Part shown: one piece after another, positions 12,655-26,100 of the stretch | Numbering within the stretch: position 1 is the stretch's first letter | Layout of the letters: each line of letters starts with the position of its first letter | Source of the DNA: Megachile rotundata | Taxonomy: Eukaryota > Arthropoda > Insecta > Hymenoptera > Megachilidae | DNA: 64,000 bases | Assembly (NCBI RefSeq): GCF_050947335.1 | Contig: NW_027473351.1 | Span: forward strand, 62,001 to 126,000 | Direction: 5' to 3' | Made by a program: the position numbers and the translations under genes | Notes under the pieces: generated by a model | What the model saw: only the letters and a program-made list of their open reading frames with translations | Databases searched by the model: none | What the model was told of the DNA's origin: nothing

Positions 12655-13648
12655 TACGATTGTTTTTGTATGATTGTGATTGTATAGTAGTAATTGTATG
12701 ATTGACTTCGTATGATTGTGATCGTATGATTGTGATTGTATGATTGTGATTGTATGATTGTTTTTGTATGATTGTGATTGTATAGTAGCAATTGTATGAT
12801 TGTCATCGTATGATTGTGATTGTATGATTGTTTTTGTATGATTGTGATTGTATAGTAGTAATTGTATGATTGTCTTCGTATGATTGTGATCGTATGATTC
12901 TGATTGTATGATTGTGATTGTATGATTGTGATTGTATGATTGTGATTGTATTATTGTGATTGTATGATTGTGATTGTATGATTGTGATTGTATGATTGTG
13001 ATTGTATGATTGTGATTGTATGATTGTGATTGCATGATTGTGATTGAATGATTGTGATTGTATGATTGTGATTGTACGATTGTGATTGTATGATTGCGAT
13101 AGTATGATTGTGATTGTATGATTGTGTTTGTATGATTGTGATTGTATAGTAGTAATTGTATGATTGTCTTCGTATGATTGTGATCGTATGATTGTGATTG
13201 TATGATTGTGATTGTATGATTGTGATTGTATGATTGCGATTGTATCATTGTGATTGTATGATTGTGATCATATGATTGTGATTGTATGATTGTGATTGTA
13301 TGATTGTTTTTGTATGATTGTGATTTTATGATTGTGATTGTATTATTGTGATTGTATGATTGTGATTGTATGATTGCGATAGTATGATTGTGATTGTATG
13401 ATTGTGATTGTATGATTGTGATTGTATGATTGTGATTGTATGATTGTGATTGTATGATTGTGATTGTATGATTGTGATTGTATGATTGTGATTGTATGAT
13501 TGTGATTGTATGATTGTGATTGTATGATTGAGATTGTATGATTGTGATTGTATTATTGTGATTGTATGATTGTGATTGTATGATTGTGATTGTATGATTG
13601 TGAATGTATGATTGTGATTGTATGATTGTGATTGTATGATTGTGATTG

Positions 13649-13661
13649 TATGATTATTTTG
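13649..13661. other. Inherited 13-bp unit tatgattattttg, copy 1 of 9
   Basis: One base shorter than the canonical unit; it looks like the tttttg unit after loss of one T and a G-to-A change. The gattatttt string starts at 13652, 15275, 26108, 30195, 36298, 37767, 38760, 41349 and 45092, always just before the same tatagtagtaattg module. It spread by duplication of larger segments rather than by repeated mutation. Each copy shifts unit phase by -1. Confidence 0.9.
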
Positions 13662-15529
13662 TATGATTGTGATTGTATAGTAGTAATTGTATGATTGTCA
13701 TCGTATGATTGAGATTGTATGATTGTGATTGTATAGTAGTAATTGTATGATTGTCTTCGTATGATTGTGATCGTATGATTGTGATTGTATGATTGTTCTT
13801 GTACGATTGTGATTGTATGATTGTGATTGTATGATTGTGATTGTATGATTGTGATTGTATGATTGTGATTGTATGATTGTGATTGTATGATTGTGATTGT
13901 ATGATTGTGATTGTATGATTGTGATTGTATTATTGTGATTGTATGATTGTGATTGTATGATTGCGATAGTATGATTGTGATTGTATGATTGTGATTGTAT
14001 GATTGTGATTGTATGATTGTGATTGTATGATTGTGATTGTATGATTGTGATTGTATGATTGTGATTGTATGATTGAGATTGTATGATTGTGATTGTATGA
14101 TTGTGATTGTATGATTGTGATTGTATGATTGTGATTGTATGATTGTGATTGTATGATTGAGATTGTATGATTGTGATTGTATTATTGTGATTGTATGATT
14201 GTGATTGTATGATTGTGATTGTATGATTGTGAATGTATGATTGTGATTGTATGATTGTGATTGTATGATTGTTTTTGTATGATTGTGATTGTATAGTAGT
14301 AATTGTATGATTGTCATCGTATGATTGTGATTGTATGATTGTTTTTGTATGATTGTGGTTGTATAGTAGTAATTGTATGATTGTCTTCGTATGATTGTGA
14401 TCGTATGATTGTGATTGTATGATTGTGATTGTATGATTGTGATTGCATGATTGTGATTGAATGATTGTGATTGTATGATTGTGATTGTACGATTGTGATT
14501 GTATGATTGCGATAGTATGATTGTGATTGTATGATTGTGTTTGTATGATTGTGATTGCATGATTGTGATTGTATGATTGTGATTGTATGATTGCGATTGT
14601 ATGATTGAGATTGTATGATTGTGATTGTATTATTGTGATTGTATGATTGTGATTGTATGATTGTGATTGTATGATTGCGATAGTATGATTGTGATTGTAT
14701 GATTGTGTTTGTATGATTGTGATTGTATAGTAGTAATTGTATGATTGTCTTCGTATGATTGTGATCGTATGATTGTGATTGTATGATTGTGATTGTATGA
14801 TTGTGATTGTATGATTGTGATTGTATCATTGTGATTGTATGATTGTGATCATATGATTGTGATTGTATGATTATGATTGTATGATTGTTTTTGTATGATT
14901 GTGATTGTATGATTGTGATTGTATGATTGTGATTGTATGATTGTGATTGTATTATTGTGATTGTATGATTGTGATTGTATGATTGCGATAGTATGATTGT
15001 GATTGTATGATTGTGATTGTATGATTGTGATTGTATGATTGTGATTGTATGATTGTGATTGTATGATTGTGATTGTATGATTGTGATTGTATGATTGTGA
15101 TTGTATGATTGTGATTGTATGATTGTGATTGTATGATTGTGATTGTATGATTGAGATTGTATGATTGTGATTGTATTATTGTGATTGTATGATTGTGATT
15201 GTATGATTGTGATTGTATGATTGTGAATGTATGATTGTGATTGTATGATTGTGATTGTATGATTGTGATTGTATGATTATTTTGTATGATTGTGATTGTA
15301 TAGTAGTAATTGTATGATTGTCATCGTATGATTGAGATTGTATGATTGTGATTGTATAGTAGTAATTGTAGGATTGTCTTCGTATGATTGTGATTGTATG
15401 ATTGTTTTTGTATGATTGTGATTGTATGATTGTGATTGTATGATTGTGATTGTATGATTGTGATTGTATGATTGTGATTGTATGATTGTGATTGTATGAT
15501 TGTGATTGTATGATTGTGATTGTATGATT

Positions 15530-15890
15530 GAGATTGTATGATTGTGATTGTATTATTGTGATTGTATGATTGTGATTGTATGATTGTGATTGTATGATTG
15601 TGAATGTATGATTGTGATTGTATGATTGTGATTGTATGATTGTTTTTGTATGATTGTGATTGTATAGTAGTAATTGTATGATTGTCATCGTATGATTGTG
15701 ATTGTATGATTGTTTTTGTATGATTGTGGTAGTATAGTAGTAATTGTATGATTGTCTTCGTATGATTGTGATCGTATGATTGTGATTGTATGCTTGTGAT
15801 TGTATGATTGTGATTGCATGATTGTGATTGAATGATTGTGATTGTATGATTGTGATTGTACGATTGTGATTGTATGATTGCGATAGTATG
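15530..15890. repeat. Short connecting segment with a 70-bp module pair
   Basis: Contains a gagattg unit, tattattg, gaatg, then a tcatcg/tcttcg module pair near 15.64-15.78 kb. It has a private ggtagtatag joint near 15,728 and a tatgcttg unit near 15,790. The order resembles 14.15-14.53 kb in S1 and the corresponding part of block II (45.47-45.86 kb). No gene. Confidence 0.78.
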
Positions 15891-18370
15891 ATTGTGATCA
15901 TATGATTGTGATTTTATGATTGTGATTGTATGATTGTTTTTGTATGATTGTGATTGTATGATTGTGATTGTATGATTGTGATTGTATGATTGTGATTGTA
16001 TGATTGTGATTGTATTATTGTGATTGTATGATTGTGATTGTATGATTGTGATTGTATGATTGCGATAGTATGATTGTGATTGTATGGTTGTGATTGTATG
16101 ATTGTGATTGTATGATTGCGATAGTATGATTGTGATTGTATGATTGTGATTGTATGATTGTGATTGTATAATTGTGATTGTATGATTGAGATTGTATGAT
16201 TGTGATTGTATTATTGTGATTGTATGATTGTGATTGTATGATTGTGATTGTATGATTGTGAATGTATGATTGTGATTGTATGATAGTGATTGTGTGATTC
16301 TGATTGTATGATTGTTTTTGTATGATTGTGATTGTATAGTAGTAATTGTATGATTGTCATCGTATGATTGTGATTGTATGATTGTTTTTGTATGATTGTG
16401 ATTGTATAGTAGTAATTGTATGATTGTCTTCGTATGATTGTGATCGTATGATAGTGATTGTATGATTGTGATTGTATGATTGTGATTGTATGATTGTGAT
16501 TGTATGATTGTGATTGTATGATTGTGATTGTATGATTGTGATTGTATGATTGTGATTGTATGATTGTGATTGTATGATTGTGATTGTATCATTGTGATTG
16601 CATGATTGTTTTTGTATGATTGTGATTTCATGATTGTGATTGTATGATTGTGCCTGTATGATTGTGATGGTATGATTGTGATTGTATGATTGCGATTGTA
16701 TGATTGCAATTTTATGAGTGTGACTATATGATTATGATTGTATGATTGTGATTGTATGATTGTTTTTGTATGATTGTGATTGTATGATTGTGATTGTATG
16801 ATTGTGATTGCATGATTGTGGTTGTATGATTATGGTTCTATTATTGTGATTGTATGATTTTTCTTGTATGATTATGATCGTATGATTGTAATTGCATGAT
16901 TGTGATTGTATGATTGTGATTGTATGATTGTGATTGTATGATTGTGATTATATGATTGCGATAGTATGATTGTGACTGTATGATTGTGATTGTATGATTG
17001 TGATTGTATGATTGTGATTGTATGATTGTGATTGTATTATTGTGATTGTATGATTGTGATTGTATGACTGCGATAGCATGATTGTGATTGTATGTTTGTG
17101 ATTGTATGATTGTGATTGTATGATTGAGATTGTATGATTGTGATATTATTATTGTGATTGTGTGATTGTGATTGTATGATTGTTATTGTATGATTGTGAA
17201 TGTATGATTGTGATTGTATGATTGTGATTGTATGATTGAGATTGTATGATTGTTTTCGTATGATTGTGATTGTATGATTGAGATTGTATGATTGTTTTCG
17301 TATGATTGTGATTGTATAGTAGTAATTGTATGATTGTCATCATATGATTGTGATTGTATGATTGTTTTTGTATGATTGTGATTGTATAGTAGTAATTGTA
17401 TGATTGTCTTCGTATGATTGTGATCGTATGATTGTGATCGTATGATTGTGATTGTATGATTGTGATTGTATCATTGTGATTGAATGATTGTGAGCGTATG
17501 ATTGTGAGTGTATGATTGTGATTGTATGATTGTTTTTGTATGATTGTGATTGTATGATTGTGATCGTACGATTGTGATCGTATGATTGTGATTGTATGAT
17601 TGTGATCGTTTGATTGTGGTTGTATAATTATTGTTCTATTATTGTGATTCTATGATTGTTCTTGTATGATTATGATCGTATGATTGTAATTGCATGATTG
17701 TGATTGTATGATTGTGATTGTATGATTGTGATTGTATGATTGTGATTGTATGATTGTGATTGTATGGTTGTGATTGTATGATTGCGATAGTATAATTGCG
17801 ATTGTATGATTGTGATTGTATGATTGTGATTGTATGATTGTGATTGTATGATTGTGATTGTATGATTGTGATTGTATGATTGTGATTGTATTATTGTGAT
17901 TGTATGATTGCGATAGTATGATTGTGATTGTACGATTGTGATTGTATGATTGTCTTCGTATGATTGTGATCGTATGATTGTGATTGTATGATTGTGATTG
18001 TATGATTGTGATTGTATGATTGTGATTGTATCATTGTGATTGTATGATTGTGATCATATGATTGTGATTGTATGATTGTGATTGTATGATTGTTTTTGTA
18101 TGATTGTGATTGTATAGTAGTAATTGTATGATTGTCATCGTATGATTGTGATTGTATGATTGTTTTTGTATGATTGTGATTGTATAGTAGTAATTGTATG
18201 ATTGTCTTCGTATGATTGTGATCGTATGATTGTGATTGTATGATTGTGATTGTATGATTGTGATTGTATGATTGTGATTGTATCATTGTGATTGTATGAT
18301 TGTGATCATATGATTGTGATTGTATGATTGTGATTGTATGATTGTTTTTGTATGATTGTGATTGTATGAT
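15890..18370. repeat. Duplicated 2.5-kb segment, copy A
   Basis: Matches 19,670-22,140 at offsets of 3,766-3,794 bp. Anchors: L 16706/20500, gagcg 17492/21258, tatcat 18029/21795 and 18281/22047. It carries J (16811), cluster K (17469) and a gttttcg pair near 17.25-17.30 kb. Copy A has a private gatattattattg variant near 17,143 where copy B has the usual gattgtattattg; the length is unchanged. Indels between the copies are whole units. Confidence 0.85.
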
Positions 18371-19670
18371 TGTGATTGTATGATTGTGATTGCATGATTG
18401 TGATTGTATGATTGTGATTGTATTATTGTGATTGTATGATTGTGATTGTATGATTGTGATTGTATGATTGTGATTGTATGATTGTGATTGTATGATTCTG
18501 AATGTATGATTGTGATTGTATGATTGTGATTGTATGATTGTGATTGTATGATTGTTTTTGTATGATTGTGATTGTATAGTAGTAATTGTATGATTGTCAT
18601 CGTATGATTGTGATTGTATGATTGTGATTGTATGATTGTGATCGTATAATTGTGATTGTATGATTGTGATTGTATGATTGTGATTGTATGATTGTGACTG
18701 TATCATTGCGATTGTATGATTGTGATCATATGATTGTGATTGTATGATTGTGATTGTATGATTGTTTTTGTATGATTGTGATTGTATGATTGTGATTGTA
18801 TAGTAGTAATTGTATGATTGTCTTCGTATGATTGTGATCGTATGATTGTGATTGTATGATTGCGGTTGTATGATTGTGATTGTATGATTGTGATTGTATC
18901 ATTGTGATTGTATGATTGTGATCATATGATTGTGATTGTATGATTGTGATTGTATGATTGTTTTTGTATGATTTTGACTGTATGATTGTTTTTGTATGAT
19001 TCTGATTGTATGATTGTGATTGTATGATTGTGATAGTATGATTGTGATTGTATGATTGTGATTGTATGATTGCGATAGTATGATTGTGATTGTATGATTG
19101 TGATTGTATCATTGCGACAGTATGATTGTGATTGTATGATTGTGATTGTATTATTGTGATTGTATGATTGTGATTGTATGATTGTGATTGTATGATTGCG
19201 ATAGTATGATTGTGATTGTATGATTGTGATTGTATGATTGTGATTGTATGATTGCGATAGTATGATTGTGATTGTATCATTGTGATTGCATGATTGTTTT
19301 TGTATGATTGTGATTTCATGATTGTGATTGTATGATTGTGCCTGTATGATTGTGATGGTATGATTGTGATTGTATGATTGCGATTGTATGATTGCAATTT
19401 TATGAGTGTGATTATATGATTATGATTGTATGATTGTGATTGTATGATTGTTTTTGTATGATTGTGATTGTATGATTGTGATTGTATGATTGTCATTGTA
19501 TGATTGCGATAGTATGATTGGGATTGTATGATTGTGATTGTATGTTTGCGATTGTATGATTGAGATTGTATGATTGTGATTGTATTATTGTGATTGTATG
19601 ATTGTGATTGTATGATTGTGATTGTATGATTGTCATTGTATGATTGTGATTGTATCATTGTGATTGTAAG
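18370..19670. repeat. Spacer between the 2.5-kb copies, block I-like
   Basis: The first part holds a gattctgaatg unit and a tcatcg module. From about 18.72 kb the variant order follows 5.16-6.12 kb at offset 13,549 and contains landmark L at 19394. It may belong to a longer 3.77-kb period whose second copy lost or replaced this piece. Confidence 0.78.
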
Positions 19671-22140
19671 ATTGTGATCATATGATTGTGATTGTATGAT
19701 TGTGATTGTATGATTGTTTTTGTATGATTGTGATTGTATGATTGTGATTGTATGATTGTGATTGTATGATTGTGATTGTATGATTGTGATTGTATTATTG
19801 TGATTGTATGATTGTGATTGTATGATTGTGATTGTATGATTGCGATAGTATGATTGTGATTGTATGATTGTGATTGTATGATTGTGATTGTATGATTGCG
19901 ATAGTATGATTGTGATTGTATGATTGTGATTGTATGATTGTGATTGTATAATTGTGATTGTATGATTGAGATTGTATGATTGTGATTGTATTATTGTGAT
20001 TGTATGATTGTGATTGTATGATTGTGATTGTATGATTGTGAATGTATGATTGTGATTGTATGATAGTGATTGTGTGATTCTGATTGTATGATTGTTTTTG
20101 TATGATTGTGATTGTATAGTAGTAATTGTATGATTGTCGTCGTATGATTGTGATTGTATGATTGTTTTTGTATGATTGTGATTGTATAGTAGTAATTGTA
20201 TGACTGTCTTCGTATGATTGTGATCGTATGATAGTGATTGTATGATTGTGATTGTATGATTGTGATTGTATGATTGTGATTGTATGATTGTGATTGTATG
20301 ATTGTGATTGTATGATTGTGATTGTATGATTGTGATTGTATGATTGTGATTGTATGATTGTGATTGTATGATTGTGATTGTATCATTGTGATTGCATGAT
20401 TGTTTTTGTATGATTGTGATTTCATGATTGTGATTGTATGATTGTGCCTGTATGATTGTGATGGTATGATTGTGATTGTATGATTGCGATTGTATGATTG
20501 CAATTTTATGAGTGTGATTATATGATTACGATTGTATGATTGTGATTGTATGATTGTTTTTGTATGATTGTGATTGTATGATTGTGATTGTATGATTGTG
20601 ATTGCATGATTGTGGTTGTATGATTATGGTTCTATTATTGTGATTGTATGATTTTTCTTGTATGATTATGATCGTATGATTGTAATTGCATGATTGTGAT
20701 TGTATGATTGTGATTGTATGATTGTGATTGTATGATTGTGATTATATGATTGCGATAGTATGATTGTGACTGTATGATTGTGATTGTATGATTGTGATTG
20801 TATTATTGTGATTGTATGATTGTGATTGTATGACTGCGATAGCATGATTGTGATTGTATGTTTGTGATTGTATGATTGTGATTGTATGATTGAGATTGTA
20901 TGATTGTGATTGTATTATTGTGATTGTGTGATTGTGATTGTATGATTGTTATTGTATGATTGTGAATGTATGATTGTGATTGTATGATTGTGATTGTATG
21001 ATTGAGATTGTATGATTGTTTTCGTATGATTGTGATTGTATGATTGAGATTGTATGATTGTTTTCGTATGATTGTGATTGTATAGTAGTAATTGTATGAT
21101 TGTCATCATATGATTGTGATTGTATGATTGTTTTTGTATGATTGTGATTGTATAGTAGTAATTGTATGATTGTCTTCGTATGATTGTGATCGTATGATTG
21201 TGATCGTATGATTGTGATTGTATGATTGTGATTGTAGCATTGTGATTGAATGATTGTGAGCGTATGATTGTGAGTGTATGATTGTGATTGTATGATTGTT
21301 TTTGTATGATTGTGATTGTATGATTGTGATCGTACGATTGTGATCGTATGATTGTGATTGTATGATTGTGATCGTTTGATTGTGGTTGTATAATTATTGT
21401 TCTATTATTGTGATTGTATGATTGTTCTTGTATGATTATGATCGTATGATTGTAATTGCATGATTGTGATTGTATGATTGTGATTGTATGATTGTGATTG
21501 TATGATTGTGATTGTATGATTGTGATTGTATGGTTGTGATTGTATGATTGCGATAGTATGATTGCGATTGTATGATTGTGATTGTATGATTGTGATTGTA
21601 TGATTGTGATTGTATGATTGTGATTGTATGATTGTGATTGTATGATTGTGATTGTATGATTGTGTTTGTATTATTGTGATTGTATGATTGCGATAGTATG
21701 ATTGTGATTGTACGATTGTGATTGTATGATTGTCTTCGTATGATTGTGATCGTATGATTGTGATTGTATGATTGTGATTGTATGATTGTGATTGTATCAT
21801 TGTGATTGTATGATTGTGATCATATGATTGTGATTGTATGATTGTGATTGTATGATTGTTTTTGTATGATTGTGATTGTATAGTAGTAATTGTATGATTG
21901 TCATCGTATGATTGTGATTGTATGATTGTTTTTGTATGATTGTGATTGTATAGTAGTAATTGTATGATTGTCTTCGTATGATTGTGATCGTATGATTGTG
22001 ATTGTATGATTGTGATTGTATGATTGTGATTGTATGATTGTGATTGTATCATTGTGATTGTATGATTGTGATCATATGATTGTGATTGTATGATTGTGAT
22101 TGTATGATTGTTTTTGTATGATTGTGATTGTATGATTGTG
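19670..22140. repeat. Duplicated 2.5-kb segment, copy B
   Basis: Partner of 15,890-18,370 with the same order of L (20500), J (20605) and K (21235). Private changes include a gtcgtcg unit near 20,138, tatgactgtcttcg near 20,203, a tatgattacg unit after L, tagcattg at the start of K and gtgtttg near 21,662. Confidence 0.85.
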
Positions 22141-22619
22141 ATTGTATGATTGTGATTGTATGATTGTGATTGTATTATTGTGATTGTATGATTGTGATTG
22201 TATGATTGTGATTGTATGATTGCGATAGTATGATTGTGATTGTATGATTGTGATTGTATGACTGTGATTGTATGATTGAGATTGAATGATTGTGATTGTA
22301 TGATTGTGATTGTATGATTGAGATTGTATGATTGTGATTGTATTATTGTGATTGTATGATTGTGATTGTATGATTGTGATTGTATGATTGTGAATGTATG
22401 ATTGTGATTGTATGATTGTGATTGTATGATTGTGATTGTATGATTGTTCTTGTGTGATTGTGATTGTATAGTAGTAATTGTAGGATTGTCATCGTATGAT
22501 TGTGATTGTATGATTGTTTTTGTATGATTGTGATTGTATAGTAGTAATTGTATGATTGTCTTCGTATGATTGTGGTTGTATGATTGTGATTGTATCATTG
22601 CGATAGTATGATTGTGATT

Positions 22620-24430
22620 GTATGATTGTGATTGTATGATTGTGATTGTATGATTGCGATTGTATGATTGCCATAGTATGATTGGGATTGTGTGATTGTG
22701 ATTGTATGATTGTGATTGTATGATTGAGATTGTATGATTGTGATTGTATTATTGTGATTGTGATTGTATGATTGTGATTGTATGATTGTGAATGTGTGAT
22801 TGTGATTGTATGATTGTTTTTGTATGATTGTGATTGTATAGTAGTAATTGTATGTTTGCCATCGTATGATTGTGTTTGTATGATTGTTTTTGTATGATTG
22901 TGATTGTATAGTAGTAATTGTATGATTGTCTTCGTATGATTGTGATCGTATGATTGTGATAGTATGATTGTGATTGTATGATTGTGATTGTATGATTGTG
23001 ATTGTATGATTGTGATTGTATGATTGTGATTGTATGATTGTGATTGTATGATTGTGATTGTATGATTGTGATTGTATGATTGTGATTGTATGATTGTTTT
23101 TATATGATTGTGATTGTATGATTGTGATTGCATGATTGTGATTGAATGATTGTGATTGTATAATTGTGATTGTACGATTGTGATTGTATGATTGTGATTG
23201 TATGATTGCGATAGTATGATTGGGATTGTATGATTGTGATTGTATGATTGCGATTGTATGATTGAGATTGTATGATTGTGATTGTATTATTGTGATTGTA
23301 TGATTCTGATTGTATGATTGTGAATGTATGATTGTGATTGTATGATTGTGATTGTATGATTGTGATTGTATGATTGTGATTGTATGATTGTGATTGTATG
23401 ATTGTGATTGTATGATTGTGATTGTATGATTGAGATTGTATGATTGTGATTGTATTATTGTGATTGTATGATTGTGATTGTATGATTGTGATTGTATGAT
23501 TGTGAATGTATGATTGTGATTGTATGATTGTGATTGTATGATTGTGATTGTATAGTAGTAATTGTATGATTGTCTTCGTATGATTGTGATCGTATGATTG
23601 TGATTGTATGATTGTGATTGTATGATTGTGATTGTATGATTGTGATTGTATCATTGTGATTGTGTGATTGTGATCATATGATTGTGATTGTATGATTGTG
23701 ATTGCATGATTGTGATTGTATGATTGTGATTGTATGATTTTGATTGTATGACTGTTTTTGTATGATTGTGATTGTATGATTGTGATTGTATGATTGTGAT
23801 TGTATGATTGTGATTGTATGATTGTGATTGTATGATTGTGATTGTATGATTGTGATTGTATGATTGCGATTGTATGATTGCCATAGTATGATTGGGATTG
23901 TGTGATTGTGATTGTATGATTGTGATTGTATGATTGAGATTGTATGATTGTGATTGTATTATTGTGATTGTGATTGTATGATTGTGATTGTATGATTGTG
24001 AATGTGTGATTGTGATTGTATGATTGTTTTTGTATGATTGTGATTGTATAGTAGTAATTGTATGTTTGCCATCGTATGATTGTGTTTGTATGATTGTTTT
24101 TGTATGATTGTGATTGTATAGTAGTAATTGTATGATTGTCTTCGTATGATTGTGATCGTATGATTGTGATAGTATGGTTGTGATTGTATGATTGTGATTG
24201 TATGATTGTGATTGTATGATTGTGATTGTATGATTGTTTTTATATGATTGTGATTGTATGATTGTGATTGTATGATTGTGATTGCATGATTGTGATTGAA
24301 TGATTGTGATTGTATAATTGTGATTGTACGATTGTGATTGTATGATTGTGATTGTATGATTGCGATAGTATGATTGAGATTGTATGATTGTGATTGTATT
24401 ATTGTGATTGTATGATTCTGATTGTATGAT
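22620..24430. repeat. 1,210-bp tandem duplication
   Basis: Bases from about 22,620 recur from about 23,830: ccatag at 22671 and 23881, gggattg then a tgtg start right after, an extra hexamer at 22761 and 23971, a tttgccatcg unit, then a tatatg start after tttt at 23095 and 24235. The second part is 70 bp (five units) shorter in copy 2, so the spacing drops to 1,140. The 1,210-bp spacing equals 86 units plus the 6-bp partial unit. Confidence 0.85.
22761..22766. other. 6-bp partial unit (tgattg), inherited at 23971
   Basis: After a complete tattattgtgattg unit at 22747-22760 an additional tgattg precedes the next tatgattg. This is a gain of the short half-unit or the loss of an 8-bp tatgattg. 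The same event at 23971-23976 was copied by the 1,210-bp duplication. It shifts unit phase by +6 and supports the 6+8 composition of the unit. Confidence 0.9.
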
Positions 24431-26100
24431 TGTGATTGTATGATTGTGAATGTATGATTGTGATTGTATGATTGTGATTGTATGATTGTGATTGTATGAT
24501 TGTGATTGTATGATTGTGATTGTATGATTGAGATTGTATGATTGTGATTGTATTATTGTGATTGTATGATTGTGATTGTATGATTGTGATTGTATGATTG
24601 TGATTGTATGATTGTGAATGTATGATTGTGATTGTATGATTGTGATTGTATGATTGTGATTGTATGGTTGTTTTTGTATGATTGTGATTGTATAGTAGTA
24701 ATTGTATGATTGTCATCGTATGATTGTCTTCGTATGATTGTGATCGTATGATTGTGATTGTATAGTAGTAATTGTATGATTGTCTTCGTATGATTGTGAT
24801 CGTACGATAGTGATTGTATGATTGCGATTGTATGATTGTGATTGTATGATTGTGATTGTATGATTGTGATTGTATGATTGTGATTGTATCATTGTGATTG
24901 TATGATTGTGATTATATGATTGTGATTGCATGATTGTTTTTGTATGATTGTGATTGTATGATTGTGATTTTATGATTGTGCCTGTATGATTGTGATGGTA
25001 TGATTGTGATTGTATGATTGCGATTGTATGATTGCAATTTTATGAGTACGATTATATGATTATGATTGTATGATTGTGATTGTATGATTGTTTTTGTATG
25101 ATTGTGATTGTATGATTGTGATTGTATGATTGTGATTGTATTATTGTGATTGTATGATTGTGATTGTATGATTGTGATTGTATGATTGCGATAGCATGAT
25201 TGTGATTGTATGTTTGTGATTGTATGATTGTGATTGTATGATTGAGATTGCGTGATTGCGATTGTATTATTGTGATTGTGTGATTGTGATTGTATGATTG
25301 TTATTGTATGATTGTGAATGTATGATTGTGATTGTATGATTGTGATTGTATGATTGAGATTGTATGATTGTTTTTGTATGATTGTGATTGTATAGTAGTA
25401 ATTGTATGATTGTCATCGTATAATTGTGATCGTATGATTGTGATCGTATGATTGTGATTGTATGATTGTGATTGTATCATTGTGATTGAATGATTGTGAG
25501 CGTATGATTGCGAGTGTATGATTGTGATTGTATGATTGTTATTGTATGATTGTGATTGTATGATTGTGATCGTACGATTGTGATCGTATGATGGTGATTG
25601 TATGATTGTGATCGTTTGATTGTGGTTGTATAATTATGGTTCTATTATTGTGATTGTATGATTGTTCTTGTATGATTATGATCGTATGATTGTAATTGCA
25701 TGATTGTGATTGTATAATTGTGATTGTATGATTGTGATTGTATGATTGTGATTGTATGATTGCGATAGTATGATTGTGATTGTATGATTGTGATTGTACG
25801 ATTGTGATTGTATGATTGTGATTGTATGATTGTGATTGTATGATTGTGATTGTATGATTGTGATTGTATGATTGTGATTGTATGATTGTGATTGTATTAT
25901 TGTGATTGTATGATTGCGATAGTATGATTGTGATTGTATGATTGTGATTGTATGATTGTGATTGTATGATTGTGATTGTATGATTGAGATTGTATGATTG
26001 TGATTGTATTATTGTGATTGTATGATTGTGATTGTATGATTGTGATTGTATGATTGTGAATGTATGTTTGTGATTGTATGATTGTGATTGTATGATTGTG
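24430..26100. repeat. Mixed segment with L (25034) and K (25475)
   Basis: A tcatcg module with tatggttg near 24.66 kb is followed directly by a tcttcg unit and a second module. Landmark L here is atypical: tatgagtacg, and ttt-ending in place of ttc-atg units. Cluster K at 25475 has a gcgagtg unit and gatggtgattg. The remaining units are canonical with gcgatag and gagattg variants. No gene. Confidence 0.8.

Larger units (their letters stand above)
12580..15530. repeat. Segment S1, partner of 35.23-38.02 kb
   Basis: Variant order matches 22,646 bp downstream: gacttcg at 12704 and 35350, 13-bp unit marker at 13652 and 36298. After an 11-unit difference near 13.8-13.9 kb the offset becomes 22,492: ggttg/gttg unit at 14356 and 36848, 13-bp marker at 15275 and 37767, taggattg at 15369 and 37861. 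The match ends near 15,530. A further related stretch lies at 43.9-45.9 kb. No gene is present. Confidence 0.83.

Noticed and set aside
17141..17160. Apparent indel in gatattattattg
   Set aside because: Compared with the partner near 20,910 it has the same length and differs by two substitutions; unit phase is unchanged.
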